64,000 nucleotides of DNA from Actinomycetota bacterium (GTDB lineage Bacteria; Actinomycetota; Thermoleophilia; Solirubrobacterales; Solirubrobacteraceae): assembly GCA_009699245.1 (NCBI GenBank), contig WLOQ01000003.1, positions 62,001 to 126,000 of the forward strand. Reading direction: 5' to 3'. The position numbers and the translations under genes are program-made. Shown here one piece after another: positions 1-7,817 of the stretch (the first letter of the stretch is position 1; every line of letters starts with the position of its first letter). The notes beneath the pieces are model-generated. The model was not told the origin of the DNA and ran no database searches. It worked only from the letters and a program-made list of their open reading frames with translations.

Positions 1-2
1 CC

Positions 3-1127
3 TACATCGGGCACGCAGGCGAGCTCAAGACCAAGCCGACGCAGCACTCGGTCAATGAGCTGCGGCGCATCGGCATTCAGCCCGACATGCTCCTCTGCCG
101 CAGCGAGGGCGAGCTCTCGGCCGACATCCGCAAGAAGATCGCGCTGTTCGCGTCGCTCCCCGTCGACGCCGTCGTGTCCGCGAAGGATGTTCGCGACATC
201 TACGAGGTTCCGCTCTGGTACCACGAGCAGGGCGTCGACAACTTCATCTGCGACGAGCTGGGCCTCGAGGCTCCGGCGGCCGACCTGAGCGAATGGGCAG
301 CGGTCGTCGACCGCGCCGCGGCCGCATCCGAGCCGGTGCGCATCGCCCTCGTCGGGAAGTACATCCAGCTCGAGGACGCCTACAAGTCGGTGTCGGAGTC
401 GCTGCGCCACAGCGGCGCGCATGCCGGCGCGCGCGTCGAGATCGACTGGGTCGACTCGGAGGAGCTGACCGATGAGGCGACAGCGCTCGCGCGCCTCGCC
501 CAGGCCGACGGCATTCTCGTCCCCGGAGGCTTCGGCGGTCGCGGCGTCGAAGGGAAGATCCGCGCGGTGCAGGTCGCGCGTGAGCAGGGTGTCCCGTACC
601 TCGGCATCTGCCTCGGCATGCAGATGGCCGTGTGCGAGTACGCGCGCAACTGCGGCGACATGCCGGGGGCGAACTCGACCGAGTTCGACCCGGAGACCGA
701 GTGGCCCGTGATCGATCTGCTCCCCGAGCAGAAGGAGGTCTCGGACCTGGGCGGGACGATGCGCCTCGGCGCTGACCCGATCAAGCTCCATGCCGGGACC
801 CGCGCCGCGGAGCTCTACGGCGAGGCCGTCGTCTACGAGCGTCATCGCCACCGCTATGAGGTGTCGATCACGCTGCGCAAGCAGATCGAGGCCGCGGGCC
901 TCGTGGTCTCCGGCACGTCACCGGACGAGCGACTCGTCGAGGTCGTCGAGCTTCCGCGCGAGCGCCATCCGTTCTTCGTCGCCTCGCAGTACCACCCGGA
1001 GTTCAAGTCTCGCCCGGAGCGGCCCGCGCCGCTCTTCCGCGAGTTCGTCGAGGCCGCGCTCGCGCTGGCGCGCGGTCGTTCCGGCGACCACGACGGCGGC
1101 GAGGTCAGCGCGGCGCGGGGGTTGTGA
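3..1127 (+). CDS. pyrG: CTP synthase, 3' part (5' end outside window)
   Basis: CTP synthase makes CTP from UTP, ATP and glutamine in the cytoplasm, the last step of pyrimidine nucleotide synthesis. The open frame runs in from the window edge and the first readable residues (GELKTKPTQHSV) belong to the synthase domain, so the N-terminal part is missing. A linker leads into a class I glutamine amidotransferase domain: oxyanion loop PGGFGGRG, nucleophile Cys in GICLGMQ (codon 609-611), and catalytic His and Glu in YHPEF near 990-1004. The stop shares GTGA with the GTG start of the next gene, so the two are probably co-transcribed and translationally coupled. Identification is secure; only the 5' end is unknown. 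Confidence 0.97.
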   Translation, partial: YIGHAGELKTKPTQHSVNELRRIGIQPDMLLCRSEGELSADIRKKIALFASLPVDAVVSAKDVRDIYEVPLWYHEQGVDNFICDELGLEAPAADLSEWAAVVDRAAAASEPVRIALVGKYIQLEDAYKSVSESLRHSGAHAGARVEIDWVDSEELTDEATALARLAQADGILVPGGFGGRGVEGKIRAVQVAREQGVPYLGICLGMQMAVCEYARNCGDMPGANSTEFDPETEWPVIDLLPEQKEVSDLGGTMRLGADPIKLHAGTRAAELYGEAVVYERHRHRYEVSITLRKQIEAAGLVVSGTSPDERLVEVVELPRERHPFFVASQYHPEFKSRPERPAPLFREFVEAALALARGRSGDHDGGEVSAARGL

Positions 1128-2257
1128 GGCCCGCCTCCGATCTTGAGCGGCGGCGCCTGGGGGAGACGTTCGCGTCGCTCTGCGCCATCGCGAGCCCGTC
1201 GGGGAGCGAACGGGCGATGGCGGACGCCGTCACGCGGGAGCTCGCGGCTCTGGGCCTCGAGGTGACGGAGGACGCGGCCGGCTCCGTCGTCGGCTCCGAC
1301 GCCGGCAACCTGCTCGTCCGGATTCCCGGGCGCGGGGAGGCGTCGGTGCTGCTCTGCGCCCACCTCGACACGGTGCCGCACAGGGCACCCATCGAGCCGA
1401 TCGTCGTCGACGGCGGCTGGGAGAGCGCGGGGGACACGATTCTCGGCGCCGACAACAAGGCCGCTGTGGCGGTGCTCATCGAGGTCGCACGGCGGACCGC
1501 GATCGAAGGCGCACCGGTCGGCATCGAGTTGCTCTTCACCGTCGCGGAGGAGCGCGCGCTCGCGGGCGCCAAGGCGTTCGACGTGGGTCAGCTGCAGAGC
1601 GGCTTCGGCTACGTCTTCGATCATGCGACGCCGATCGGCGACGTCATCGTCGGCTCGCCGACCTACGTGCGCTGGGAGGCCGAGCTGCATGGGTCCGCGG
1701 CGCACGCCGGGATTCGGCCCGAGGACGGGCGCAGCGCCGTGCTGGCGGCCGCGCGCGCGATCGGGCAGATGCCGCTCGGTCGCCTTGACGAGCAGACGAC
1801 CGCCAACGTCGCCTCGATCCATGGCGGCGTGGACGGCACGAACGTCGTCCCCGCCCACTGCCGGCTCGTCGGCGAGGTGCGCTCGCTCGCTCAGGACGGC
1901 GTGGACCCCGTGCTCGACAGCATCGTCGAATCGCTCCACGACGCAGCCGCCGATCCGCAGTGCGAGTGCGACGTCGACGTGACCTTGGAGCGTCTCTTCA
2001 CCGGATACGCGCAGGACACGGGCGCCGCGCCGGTCGTCGCCGCCGCGGCGGCCCTGCGCGCCTGCGGGTACGACCCCCGGTACGTCGTCAGCGGCGGCGG
2101 GTCGGACGCGAACGCCTTCATCGCCGCGGGGTTCCCCTGCGTCAATCTCGCCAACGGCACCGAGCGCAACCACGAGCCCCACGAGCGCGTCAGTCACGCG
2201 GCGCTCGACGGGATGCTCGACGTGACGTTCGCGCTGCTCGCGGAGGTCGCCGCCTGA
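1124..2257 (+). CDS. M20-family metallopeptidase (peptidase T-like)
   Basis: Predicted cytoplasmic zinc aminopeptidase or deacylase of the M20 family, 377 residues, usual length for peptidase T-like members. Metal-site motifs appear in order: CAHLDTVPH (His and catalytic Asp), a central ADNKAAV (bridging Asp), TVAEERALAG (catalytic Glu pair), a dimerisation-domain segment with GSAAHAG, and a C-terminal GGGSDANAF followed by LANG. GTG start overlaps the pyrG stop; its own stop overlaps the next ATG. Substrate cannot be read from sequence: tripeptidase activity is the family default, but M20 enzymes also cleave N-acyl amino acids. Confidence 0.88.
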   Translation: MRPASDLERRRLGETFASLCAIASPSGSERAMADAVTRELAALGLEVTEDAAGSVVGSDAGNLLVRIPGRGEASVLLCAHLDTVPHRAPIEPIVVDGGWESAGDTILGADNKAAVAVLIEVARRTAIEGAPVGIELLFTVAEERALAGAKAFDVGQLQSGFGYVFDHATPIGDVIVGSPTYVRWEAELHGSAAHAGIRPEDGRSAVLAAARAIGQMPLGRLDEQTTANVASIHGGVDGTNVVPAHCRLVGEVRSLAQDGVDPVLDSIVESLHDAAADPQCECDVDVTLERLFTGYAQDTGAAPVVAAAAALRACGYDPRYVVSGGGSDANAFIAAGFPCVNLANGTERNHEPHERVSHAALDGMLDVTFALLAEVAA

Positions 2258-3279
2258 TGCTCGTGCTGCGCCGAGGGATCGTGACGCAGGCGGATGCCCC
2301 TGGGGCGGGCGAGCAGCGCCTCGTCGTCGACGTCCCCGGCCGCGGTCCGCGCGCGGCGATCGCCGATATCGCGCTCGTCGGCGCGGCGGACACCGGCGAC
2401 GACGTCGTGGTCAACACGCAGGCGGCGGACCTCGAGCTCGGCTCGGGCGGGTTCGACATCGTCCATGTGAATCTCACCCGCGGGCTCGACGCGCAGGGCG
2501 TGCCCGGAGCGCATGTCATGAAGCTCAACTACTCATCGCTCCAGCACGCCGTGCTGCCGGTCGAGGGCCCCGTGCTCGCGCGGCTCGATGGCGCCGCCGC
2601 GGTGATCTTCCTCCACGGTCAGCTCGCCCCGCTCGCCTGGGCGTTCGGGCAGGTCCGTCCGGGCGGCCGCCTGGGCTACGTCCAGACGGCGGGCGGCGCG
2701 CTCCCGGGAGGGCATTCGCGCGTGGTGCGTGAGCTGCGCGATCGCGGACTGCTGTCCGGCTTCCTCACGGCGGCGCCGGCGTACGGGGGTGAGGGCGAGG
2801 CGATCTCGACGGCCGGGGCGCTCGTCCACGGCTTCGCGGACCTCGGCTGGGACGCAGCGGTCTGCGGGCCGGGCCCGGGCATCCTCGGATCGAGCTCGGC
2901 CCTCGGCCATGGCGGTATGGCCGCACTCGACAGTGCGCACACGGCGCTGGCGCTCGGTGGCGAGGTCGTCATCGCGCCGCGGCTCTCGAGCGGCGACCCG
3001 CGCGAGCGCCACCAGGGCCTGTCGCACCACGCCGCGACCGTTATCGAGTTGCTGCTCGCACCGGTCACGGTCGCGATGCCCGAGGACTTCGCCTTCGAGC
3101 TGCCCGAGGGAGGCCCGGCCCACCACGCCTTCGCGGTGGCGGTCGATCTGGCCGGCTACGGGCAGAGCGGGCTGCCGACGACGACGATGGGGCGCAGCAT
3201 CGACGAGGACCAGGCGTTCTTCGCCGGTGCGCTCGCCGGCGGGACAGCGCTCGCCGTCCGAACCCCGGAGCGCCCATGA
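2257..3279 (+). CDS. DUF3866 family protein
   Basis: 340-residue protein of the DUF3866 family, found mainly in Actinomycetota and some Firmicutes near pyrG/NUDIX/xerD clusters; biochemical function unknown. The family signature MKLNYSSLQ lies near residue 88, followed by a Gly-rich central segment and the stretch GPGILGSSSALGHGG. No signal peptide or membrane segment is evident, so it is probably cytoplasmic. The start is the ATG in TGATG overlapping the upstream stop; the frame is open far upstream, but that region belongs to the peptidase gene. Tight packing with NUDIX suggests one transcript; no function is inferred. Confidence 0.85.
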   Translation: MLVLRRGIVTQADAPGAGEQRLVVDVPGRGPRAAIADIALVGAADTGDDVVVNTQAADLELGSGGFDIVHVNLTRGLDAQGVPGAHVMKLNYSSLQHAVLPVEGPVLARLDGAAAVIFLHGQLAPLAWAFGQVRPGGRLGYVQTAGGALPGGHSRVVRELRDRGLLSGFLTAAPAYGGEGEAISTAGALVHGFADLGWDAAVCGPGPGILGSSSALGHGGMAALDSAHTALALGGEVVIAPRLSSGDPRERHQGLSHHAATVIELLLAPVTVAMPEDFAFELPEGGPAHHAFAVAVDLAGYGQSGLPTTTMGRSIDEDQAFFAGALAGGTALAVRTPERP

Positions 3280-3827
3280 CCGACCCGCCTGCGCGCAGCT
3301 TCGAGCTGCTCTCGCGCGAGACCGTCTGGAGCGGGCGGATCGTCCACGCGACGCGCAACGTCTATCGCTACCCGGACGGCCGCGAACAGGTCCGCGAGAT
3401 CGTTCACCACCCGGGTGCGGCGGCCGTCGTCGCCCACGACGATCTCCACGTCTGGCTCGTCGTCCAGCCGCGCGAGGCGATCGGCGAGCCGGATGTCCTT
3501 GAGATCCCCGCCGGCAAGCTCGACGTTCCGGGTGAGCCGCCGCTCGAATGCGCCCGGCGCGAACTCGTCGAGGAGGTCGGCAAGACCGCGCGCGAGTGGG
3601 AGCCGATCGTCTCGTTCGCGCCGAGCGTCGGCGTGATGGACGAGATCATCCACATCTTCCACGCCACGGGCCTCGGGGAGGCGCCGGGTGGTGCTGCGGC
3701 ACAGCCGGACGAGCGCATCGAGATCGTCGCGTGGCCGCTCGACGACCTCGACGGCGCGATCGCGGTCGCCCGCGATTCGAAGACGCTCATCGGTCTGATG
3801 TGGCTGCGCGAGCGCCTGCGGCGCTGA
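3276..3827 (+). CDS. NUDIX hydrolase, ADP-ribose pyrophosphatase-like
   Basis: 183-residue NUDIX hydrolase that probably cleaves ADP-ribose or a related nucleoside diphosphate sugar. The Nudix box is clear: IPAGKLD, then GE, then RRELVEEVGK supplying the metal-binding Glu residues. The box has one extra residue between the first Gly and the first Glu (six instead of five), as in several ADP-ribose pyrophosphatases. An N-terminal beta region (WSGRIVHATRNVY) matches the ADPRase subfamily. Start ATG overlaps the DUF3866 stop as ATGA. It ends the pyrG-led run; a hairpin follows immediately. Confidence 0.88.
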   Translation: MTDPPARSFELLSRETVWSGRIVHATRNVYRYPDGREQVREIVHHPGAAAVVAHDDLHVWLVVQPREAIGEPDVLEIPAGKLDVPGEPPLECARRELVEEVGKTAREWEPIVSFAPSVGVMDEIIHIFHATGLGEAPGGAAAQPDERIEIVAWPLDDLDGAIAVARDSKTLIGLMWLRERLRR

Positions 3828-3828
3828 A

Positions 3829-3852
3829 CTTCCCCTTGCAGACGAGGGGAAG
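3829..3852 (+). terminator. Hairpin after the pyrG-NUDIX run, possible terminator
   Basis: Perfect 8-bp inverted repeat CTTCCCCT/AGGGGAAG with an 8-base loop starting one base after the NUDIX stop. No T-run follows, so if it terminates it is of the U-less kind often proposed in actinobacteria. Its position between two gene blocks supports the call; the hairpin is seen, termination is inferred. Confidence 0.5.
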
Positions 3853-3879
3853 GTCGCTGTCCGGGCCGAAACCCCCTTC

Positions 3880-4821
3880 ATGGCGACCGTCCCCCGTCTG
3901 GCACCCTCCCGCGCCTTCCAGGGGCACGTCCTCGACTTCCTCGCGTACCTCGAGCTGGAGCGCGGGCTCTCGCGCAACACCCTCGACGCGTACCGCTCGG
4001 ACCTGGCGCAGTACGGCGCCTTCCTCGAGGAGCGTGGGATCGAGGCGCCGGACGCCGAGCACGCAGACATCGCCGGGTTCCTCGCACAGCTCGCCGCCGG
4101 CAGCCCCGACCGGCCGCCCGTCGCTCCCGCGACACTGCAGCGCAAGACGGCATGTCTGCGCTCGTTCTACCGGCACCTGCGCCGGGAAGAGGTGCTCATC
4201 GCCGACCCGACCGCGGACCTGCGGGCGCCACGACGCACGCGCAGGCTGCCCCAAGTGCTCAGTCGCGATGAGATGGCCCGTCTGCTCGCGGCGCCGGCCG
4301 GCGACCTCCCCGCGGCGCTGCGCGACCGTGCGCTGCTGGAACTGATGTACGCGTGCGGGCTGCGCGCATCCGAGGCGACGGGGCTGCTGCTGCAGGACAT
4401 CGACCTTGAGGAGGGTGTCCTGCGCGCGCGCGGCAAGGGGTCGAAGGAGCGGCTCGTCCCGATCGGGCGGGAGGCGATCGCGGCGACGCAGCGCTGGCTC
4501 GCGCTCGGCCGTCCGCGGATCGTGACGCTCACGGAGGAGCCGCACCTCTTCGTCAACCAGCGCGGTGGCGGGCTCACGCGCCAGGGCCTCTACAAGATCG
4601 TCCGTCGGCATGCGACCGCCGCCGGCCTCGCCGACCAGATGAGCCCCCACACGCTCCGGCATACGTTCGCGACGCATCTGCTGGCGGGTGGCTGCGACCT
4701 GCGCGCGCTCCAGGAGATGCTCGGCCACGCCGACATCGCCACGACGCAGATCTACACGCACCTCAGCGCGGATCGGCTCAAGGATCAGTACTTCGCAGCG
4801 CATCCGCGTGCCGGCGCCTGA
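3880..4821 (+). CDS. xerD: Site-specific tyrosine recombinase XerD
   Basis: 313-residue tyrosine recombinase that with XerC resolves chromosome dimers at dif before division. An N-terminal SAM-like core-binding domain (LEFLAYLELERGLSRNTL-type segment, residues ~10-100) is followed by the catalytic domain with the full R-K-H-R-H-Y set: Arg in CGLRASE, Lys in GKGSKERLVPIG, HTLRHTFATHLL (His and Arg), LGHADIATTQIYTHL (His and nucleophile Tyr). Length is typical. Location beside pyrG/NUDIX is the conserved actinobacterial xerD position. XerC is the only serious alternative name; context favours XerD. Confidence 0.92.
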   Translation: MATVPRLAPSRAFQGHVLDFLAYLELERGLSRNTLDAYRSDLAQYGAFLEERGIEAPDAEHADIAGFLAQLAAGSPDRPPVAPATLQRKTACLRSFYRHLRREEVLIADPTADLRAPRRTRRLPQVLSRDEMARLLAAPAGDLPAALRDRALLELMYACGLRASEATGLLLQDIDLEEGVLRARGKGSKERLVPIGREAIAATQRWLALGRPRIVTLTEEPHLFVNQRGGGLTRQGLYKIVRRHATAAGLADQMSPHTLRHTFATHLLAGGCDLRALQEMLGHADIATTQIYTHLSADRLKDQYFAAHPRAGA

Positions 4822-4833
4822 CGGCGACCGGCC

Positions 4834-4839
4834 TATGCT
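4834..4839 (+). promoter_or_regulatory. -10-like element of mutM (TATGCT)
   Basis: TATGCT ends nine bases before the mutM ATG, placing the expected start of transcription within about three bases of the start codon. No -35 box or Shine-Dalgarno is evident, so the mRNA is probably leaderless or nearly so. Confidence 0.55.
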
Positions 4840-4848
4840 CGCTCGGCG

Positions 4849-5727
4849 ATGCCCGAGCTCCCCGAGGTCGAGACGATCCGCCGCGGCCTTGAGCCGCTCG
4901 TCGTCGGCAGGCGGATCGACCAGCTCTCGATCCTCGACGCCCGCTGGTGTGCACCCGTGGCGCCGGAGGCGATCCGCGACGCGGTCGAAGGGCGCCGGGT
5001 CGAGCAGCTCGGTCGGCGCGGGAAGTGGTTGATCTTCGCGCTCGAGGATGACCTCGCGCTGATCTGCCATCTGCGGATGACGGGGACGCTCCTCTACGAC
5101 GCCGATCCCGGCGAAGGGCATCAGCGCGTCCATTTCGCCCTCGATGACGGGCACGACCTGCGGTTCTGCGACCCGCGCCGCTTCGGCACCGGCGAGGTCG
5201 CCGTCGGGCCGGGGGAGCTCGACGCCTTCTTCGTCGCCCGGGTCGGTGTCGAGCCACTCGACGGCGGTCTCGACGGCCCGGTGCTGCGCGACCTCGCCCG
5301 TGGGCGCAGAACACCCGTCAAGGCCTTCCTCCTCGACCAGCGGCGCATCGCCGGGGTCGGGAACATCTACGCGGACGAGGCGCTCTTTCGTGCCGGCATC
5401 CATCCGCTACGACCTGCCGGGTCGCTCACCGCGGCGCAGTGCGAGGCGCTCGCCGCGACGGTGCAGGAGGCGCTGCGCGCGGGGCTCAAGGCGGGTGGCG
5501 CGACGATCGACGACTTCCGTCGCCCTGACGGCGTCTACGGCGCGTTCCAGCACGAGTTCCTCGTGCATCGTCGCGAAGGTGAGCCGTGCCCGCGCTGTGG
5601 GACGGAGATCGTGAAGTTCACGATCTCCGGCCGGGGGACCTACACCTGCGAGCGCTGCCAGACGCGCCCGCGCGGGGTCAGTCGCGCTCGAGCAGCTCGG
5701 CCAGCCGGCCGCTCTGATCGGCCCTGA
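4849..5727 (+). CDS. mutM: Formamidopyrimidine-DNA glycosylase
   Basis: Fpg/MutM removes 8-oxoguanine and formamidopyrimidines and cleaves the abasic site. Translation starts MPELPEVETIRRGL, giving the catalytic N-terminal Pro2 and Glu3. The helix-two-turn-helix segment has GVGNIYADEAL, and the C-terminal zinc finger has Cys pairs CPRCG and CERCQ with GRGTYTC between. At 292 residues it carries about 17 extra residues after the finger, in the part that overlaps the convergent glutaredoxin gene by 50 bp. The N-terminal Pro requirement fixes the start. Confidence 0.95.
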   Translation: MPELPEVETIRRGLEPLVVGRRIDQLSILDARWCAPVAPEAIRDAVEGRRVEQLGRRGKWLIFALEDDLALICHLRMTGTLLYDADPGEGHQRVHFALDDGHDLRFCDPRRFGTGEVAVGPGELDAFFVARVGVEPLDGGLDGPVLRDLARGRRTPVKAFLLDQRRIAGVGNIYADEALFRAGIHPLRPAGSLTAAQCEALAATVQEALRAGLKAGGATIDDFRRPDGVYGAFQHEFLVHRREGEPCPRCGTEIVKFTISGRGTYTCERCQTRPRGVSRARAARPAGRSDRP

Positions 5728-5935
5728 GCAGCTCCTGGAACCCGCCGACGAGCTCCTCGCCGATGATCACCTGGGGGAAGGTCATCATCCCGGTGCGGTC
5801 GAGGAGTGCGGCGCGTCCCTCCGGATCACGTGCCAGATTGATCTCTTCGAACGGCACGCCGCGCGTCGAGAGCAGGGCCTTGGCCCGCTCACAGAACGGG
5901 CAGGCGTCGGTCGAGTAGACGATGACATCAGGCAT
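5678..5935 (-). CDS. grxC: Glutaredoxin 3-type protein
   Basis: 85-residue cytoplasmic dithiol glutaredoxin. Active site CPFC follows VIVYSTDA at residues 12-15; the glutathione-binding cis-Pro lies in MTFPQVIIG and the GG of VGGFQEL ends the fold. A longer in-frame reading exists upstream but would run through recO; the fold begins at MPDVIVYS, so this ATG is used. It converges with mutM (50-bp overlap) and diverges from recO. Confidence 0.9.
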   Translation of the reverse strand: MPDVIVYSTDACPFCERAKALLSTRGVPFEEINLARDPEGRAALLDRTGMMTFPQVIIGEELVGGFQELLRADQSGRLAELLERD

Positions 5936-5980
5936 GGGACACCAATCTCTAGCAGGAACGCCTGTCGTTCGGAGGGCCTG

Positions 5981-6712
5981 ATGGCCGGTCCGCTCACGAC
6001 GGAGGCCGTCGTGCTGCGCTCGATGCGATTCGGCGAGGCCGATCGCATCCTCCACGTCTACACACCGATGCGCGGGCGGGTGAGCGCGATCGCGAAGGGC
6101 GTGCGGCGGTCGAAGAGCCGCTTCGGCGGGCGCCTTGAGCCGTTCTTCCACCTGCGTCTCGGTCTCCATGAGGGCCGCAGTGACCTGATGACGGTGACGA
6201 GCGCCGACACGCTCTCCGCCTATCCGCGGCTGCGCGAACACGGCGACGCCCTCGACGCCGCGGCCCGGGCCTGCGACGCCGTCGGCAGGCTCTTCGAGAC
6301 GAGCGATCCGCACCCGGAGGTCTTCAACCTCCTCTGCGCCATGCTCGGGCAGCTCGACGCCGACCCGGACGCAGCGGCCGCCCCGGAGCGACGCCTCTCC
6401 TTCCGGCTCAAGCTCCTGCTCGTCGCAGGCATCGTCCCCCAGCTCTCCTCGTGTGCCACCTGCGGTGAGTCGGATGTGGTCTCAGGCTTTTCCGCGGCCG
6501 CCGGCGGAGTCGTGTGCGCCGCCTGCGAGGCCGGGTCGTTCGGCCTGGATGCCGGCACGCACGAGTTCCTTGTGGCCGCCCTCGCCAGCCCGCTCGTCGA
6601 CGCGCCGCAGATCGGCCCACGGGAGGCCACACTCGCGGACCGCATCGTCGTCGCGATGGCCGAGCACCACGCGCACGTGCGGCTGCGGAGCTTCGCGGGC
6701 GGCGCTCGCTGA
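5981..6712 (+). CDS. recO: DNA repair protein RecO
   Basis: 243-residue RecO, which anneals single strands and helps load RecA in the RecFOR pathway. The N-terminal OB fold begins AGPLTTEAVVLRSMRFGE with KGVRRSKSRFGG; the C-terminal domain has a four-Cys zinc site (CATCGES, then CAACE). A GGAGG-like Shine-Dalgarno lies just before the ATG, in contrast to many genes here. recO next to dgt and dnaG is a common actinobacterial order. Confidence 0.93.
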   Translation: MAGPLTTEAVVLRSMRFGEADRILHVYTPMRGRVSAIAKGVRRSKSRFGGRLEPFFHLRLGLHEGRSDLMTVTSADTLSAYPRLREHGDALDAAARACDAVGRLFETSDPHPEVFNLLCAMLGQLDADPDAAAAPERRLSFRLKLLLVAGIVPQLSSCATCGESDVVSGFSAAAGGVVCAACEAGSFGLDAGTHEFLVAALASPLVDAPQIGPREATLADRIVVAMAEHHAHVRLRSFAGGAR

Positions 6713-6742
6713 CGGGCAGCGCGTGCGCGCGGGCCACGGCGG

Positions 6743-6751
6743 TGCGAGAAT
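6743..6751 (+). promoter_or_regulatory. Extended -10-like element of dgt (TGC-GAGAAT)
   Basis: TG-C-GAGAAT ends seven bases before GTG 6759. The same GAGAAT core sits eight bases before ruvC. This spacing supports GTG 6759 as the dgt start and a leaderless mRNA. Confidence 0.45.
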
Positions 6752-6758
6752 CCCCGGC

Positions 6759-7799
6759 GTGGACCCGCACGCCGCCCCAGGCCCCGCAACGCAGGCGTAC
6801 CGTGACCGCCGGATGGCACTCGAGGAGGCGAGCCTCTCGCCGCTCGCAGCGCGCTCGTGGCCCGCGCAGCGTCAGCACCCCGAGCAGGACTGCGGCCTGC
6901 GCTCGCCGCTCCAGCGCGACCGCGACCGCATCGTCCATTCCAAGGCGTTCCGGCGCCTGAAGCACAAGACGCAGGTCTTCGTCGCGCCTGAAGGCGACCA
7001 CTACCGCACGCGCCTCACGCACACCATTGAGGTCACGCAGATCGGTCGCACCGTCGCCCGCGCCCTGCGGCTCAACGAGGACCTCACCGAGGCCATCGGG
7101 CTGGGGCACGACCTCGGGCACCCGCCGTTCGGTCACATCGGCGAGGGCGTCCTCGATGCGTGCATGAGTGAGCACTACGGCGGGGGGTTTCGGCACTACG
7201 ACCATTCGCTGCGCGTGGTCGACGTGCTGGAGCGCGACGGCGCGGGTCTCAATCTCACCGATGACGTGCGCGACGGCATCGCCCACCACTCTGGCCGTGC
7301 CGCGCTCCCGCTCACGCTGGAGGGGCGGATCGTGCGCATCGTGGACCGCGTCGCGTACATCAACCACGACATCGACGATGCGCTGCGCGCCGGAGTGATC
7401 GCGGAGTCCGACCTGCCGCGCGGTCCGCTGAACGTCCTCGGCAACACAGGGTCTGCGCGGATCGACGCGCTCGTCCACGATCTCGTCGAGGCGTCCGACG
7501 ACGCCGGCGACATCGTCCAGGGTGCCGAGGCGGGCGCGGCGATGGACGAGCTGCGCACCTGGATGTTCGACAACGTCTATCTCGGGCCGGCGGCGCGGGC
7601 CGAGCACGCGCGCATCGAGCGCGTGATCCGCACGCTCTTCGACCATTACGCGGCCGATCTCGAGCGCCTTCCCGACGGCGGCGGGGCCGCCGTCGCGAGC
7701 CCGGGGGAGCGGGTGACCGACTACCTCGCCGGGATGACCGATCGCTACTGCATCCGCGCGTTCGAGCAGTTGACCGTCCCCGAGTCGTTCGCGGCCTAG
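6759..7799 (+). CDS. dgt: Deoxyguanosinetriphosphate triphosphohydrolase-like protein
   Basis: HD-superfamily phosphohydrolase that splits dNTPs, classically dGTP, to deoxynucleoside and tripolyphosphate; 346 residues. Seen: QRDRDRIVHSKAFRRLKHK, the HD metal site in RLTHTIEV and GLGHDLGHPPFGHIGE, and a later HHSGR. GTG 6759 is chosen because a -10-like element lies seven bases upstream and homologues have similar pre-sequence; ATG 6813 is the alternative and would shorten the protein by 18 residues. Confidence 0.9.
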   Translation: MDPHAAPGPATQAYRDRRMALEEASLSPLAARSWPAQRQHPEQDCGLRSPLQRDRDRIVHSKAFRRLKHKTQVFVAPEGDHYRTRLTHTIEVTQIGRTVARALRLNEDLTEAIGLGHDLGHPPFGHIGEGVLDACMSEHYGGGFRHYDHSLRVVDVLERDGAGLNLTDDVRDGIAHHSGRAALPLTLEGRIVRIVDRVAYINHDIDDALRAGVIAESDLPRGPLNVLGNTGSARIDALVHDLVEASDDAGDIVQGAEAGAAMDELRTWMFDNVYLGPAARAEHARIERVIRTLFDHYAADLERLPDGGGAAVASPGERVTDYLAGMTDRYCIRAFEQLTVPESFAA

Positions 7800-7805
7800 C
7801 GGGGC

Positions 7806-7811
7806 TACGTT
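7806..7811 (+). promoter_or_regulatory. -10-like element of dnaG (TACGTT)
   Basis: TACGTT ends six bases before the dnaG ATG, so the A of ATG falls exactly where +1 is expected. It lies in the 18-base gap after dgt. No Shine-Dalgarno is visible. Confidence 0.55.
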
Positions 7812-7817
7812 CTCACC

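Noticed and set aside
7770-7775. TTGACC as a -35 box for dnaG
   Set aside because: The spacer to TACGTT is 30 bases, far from the usual 16-18.
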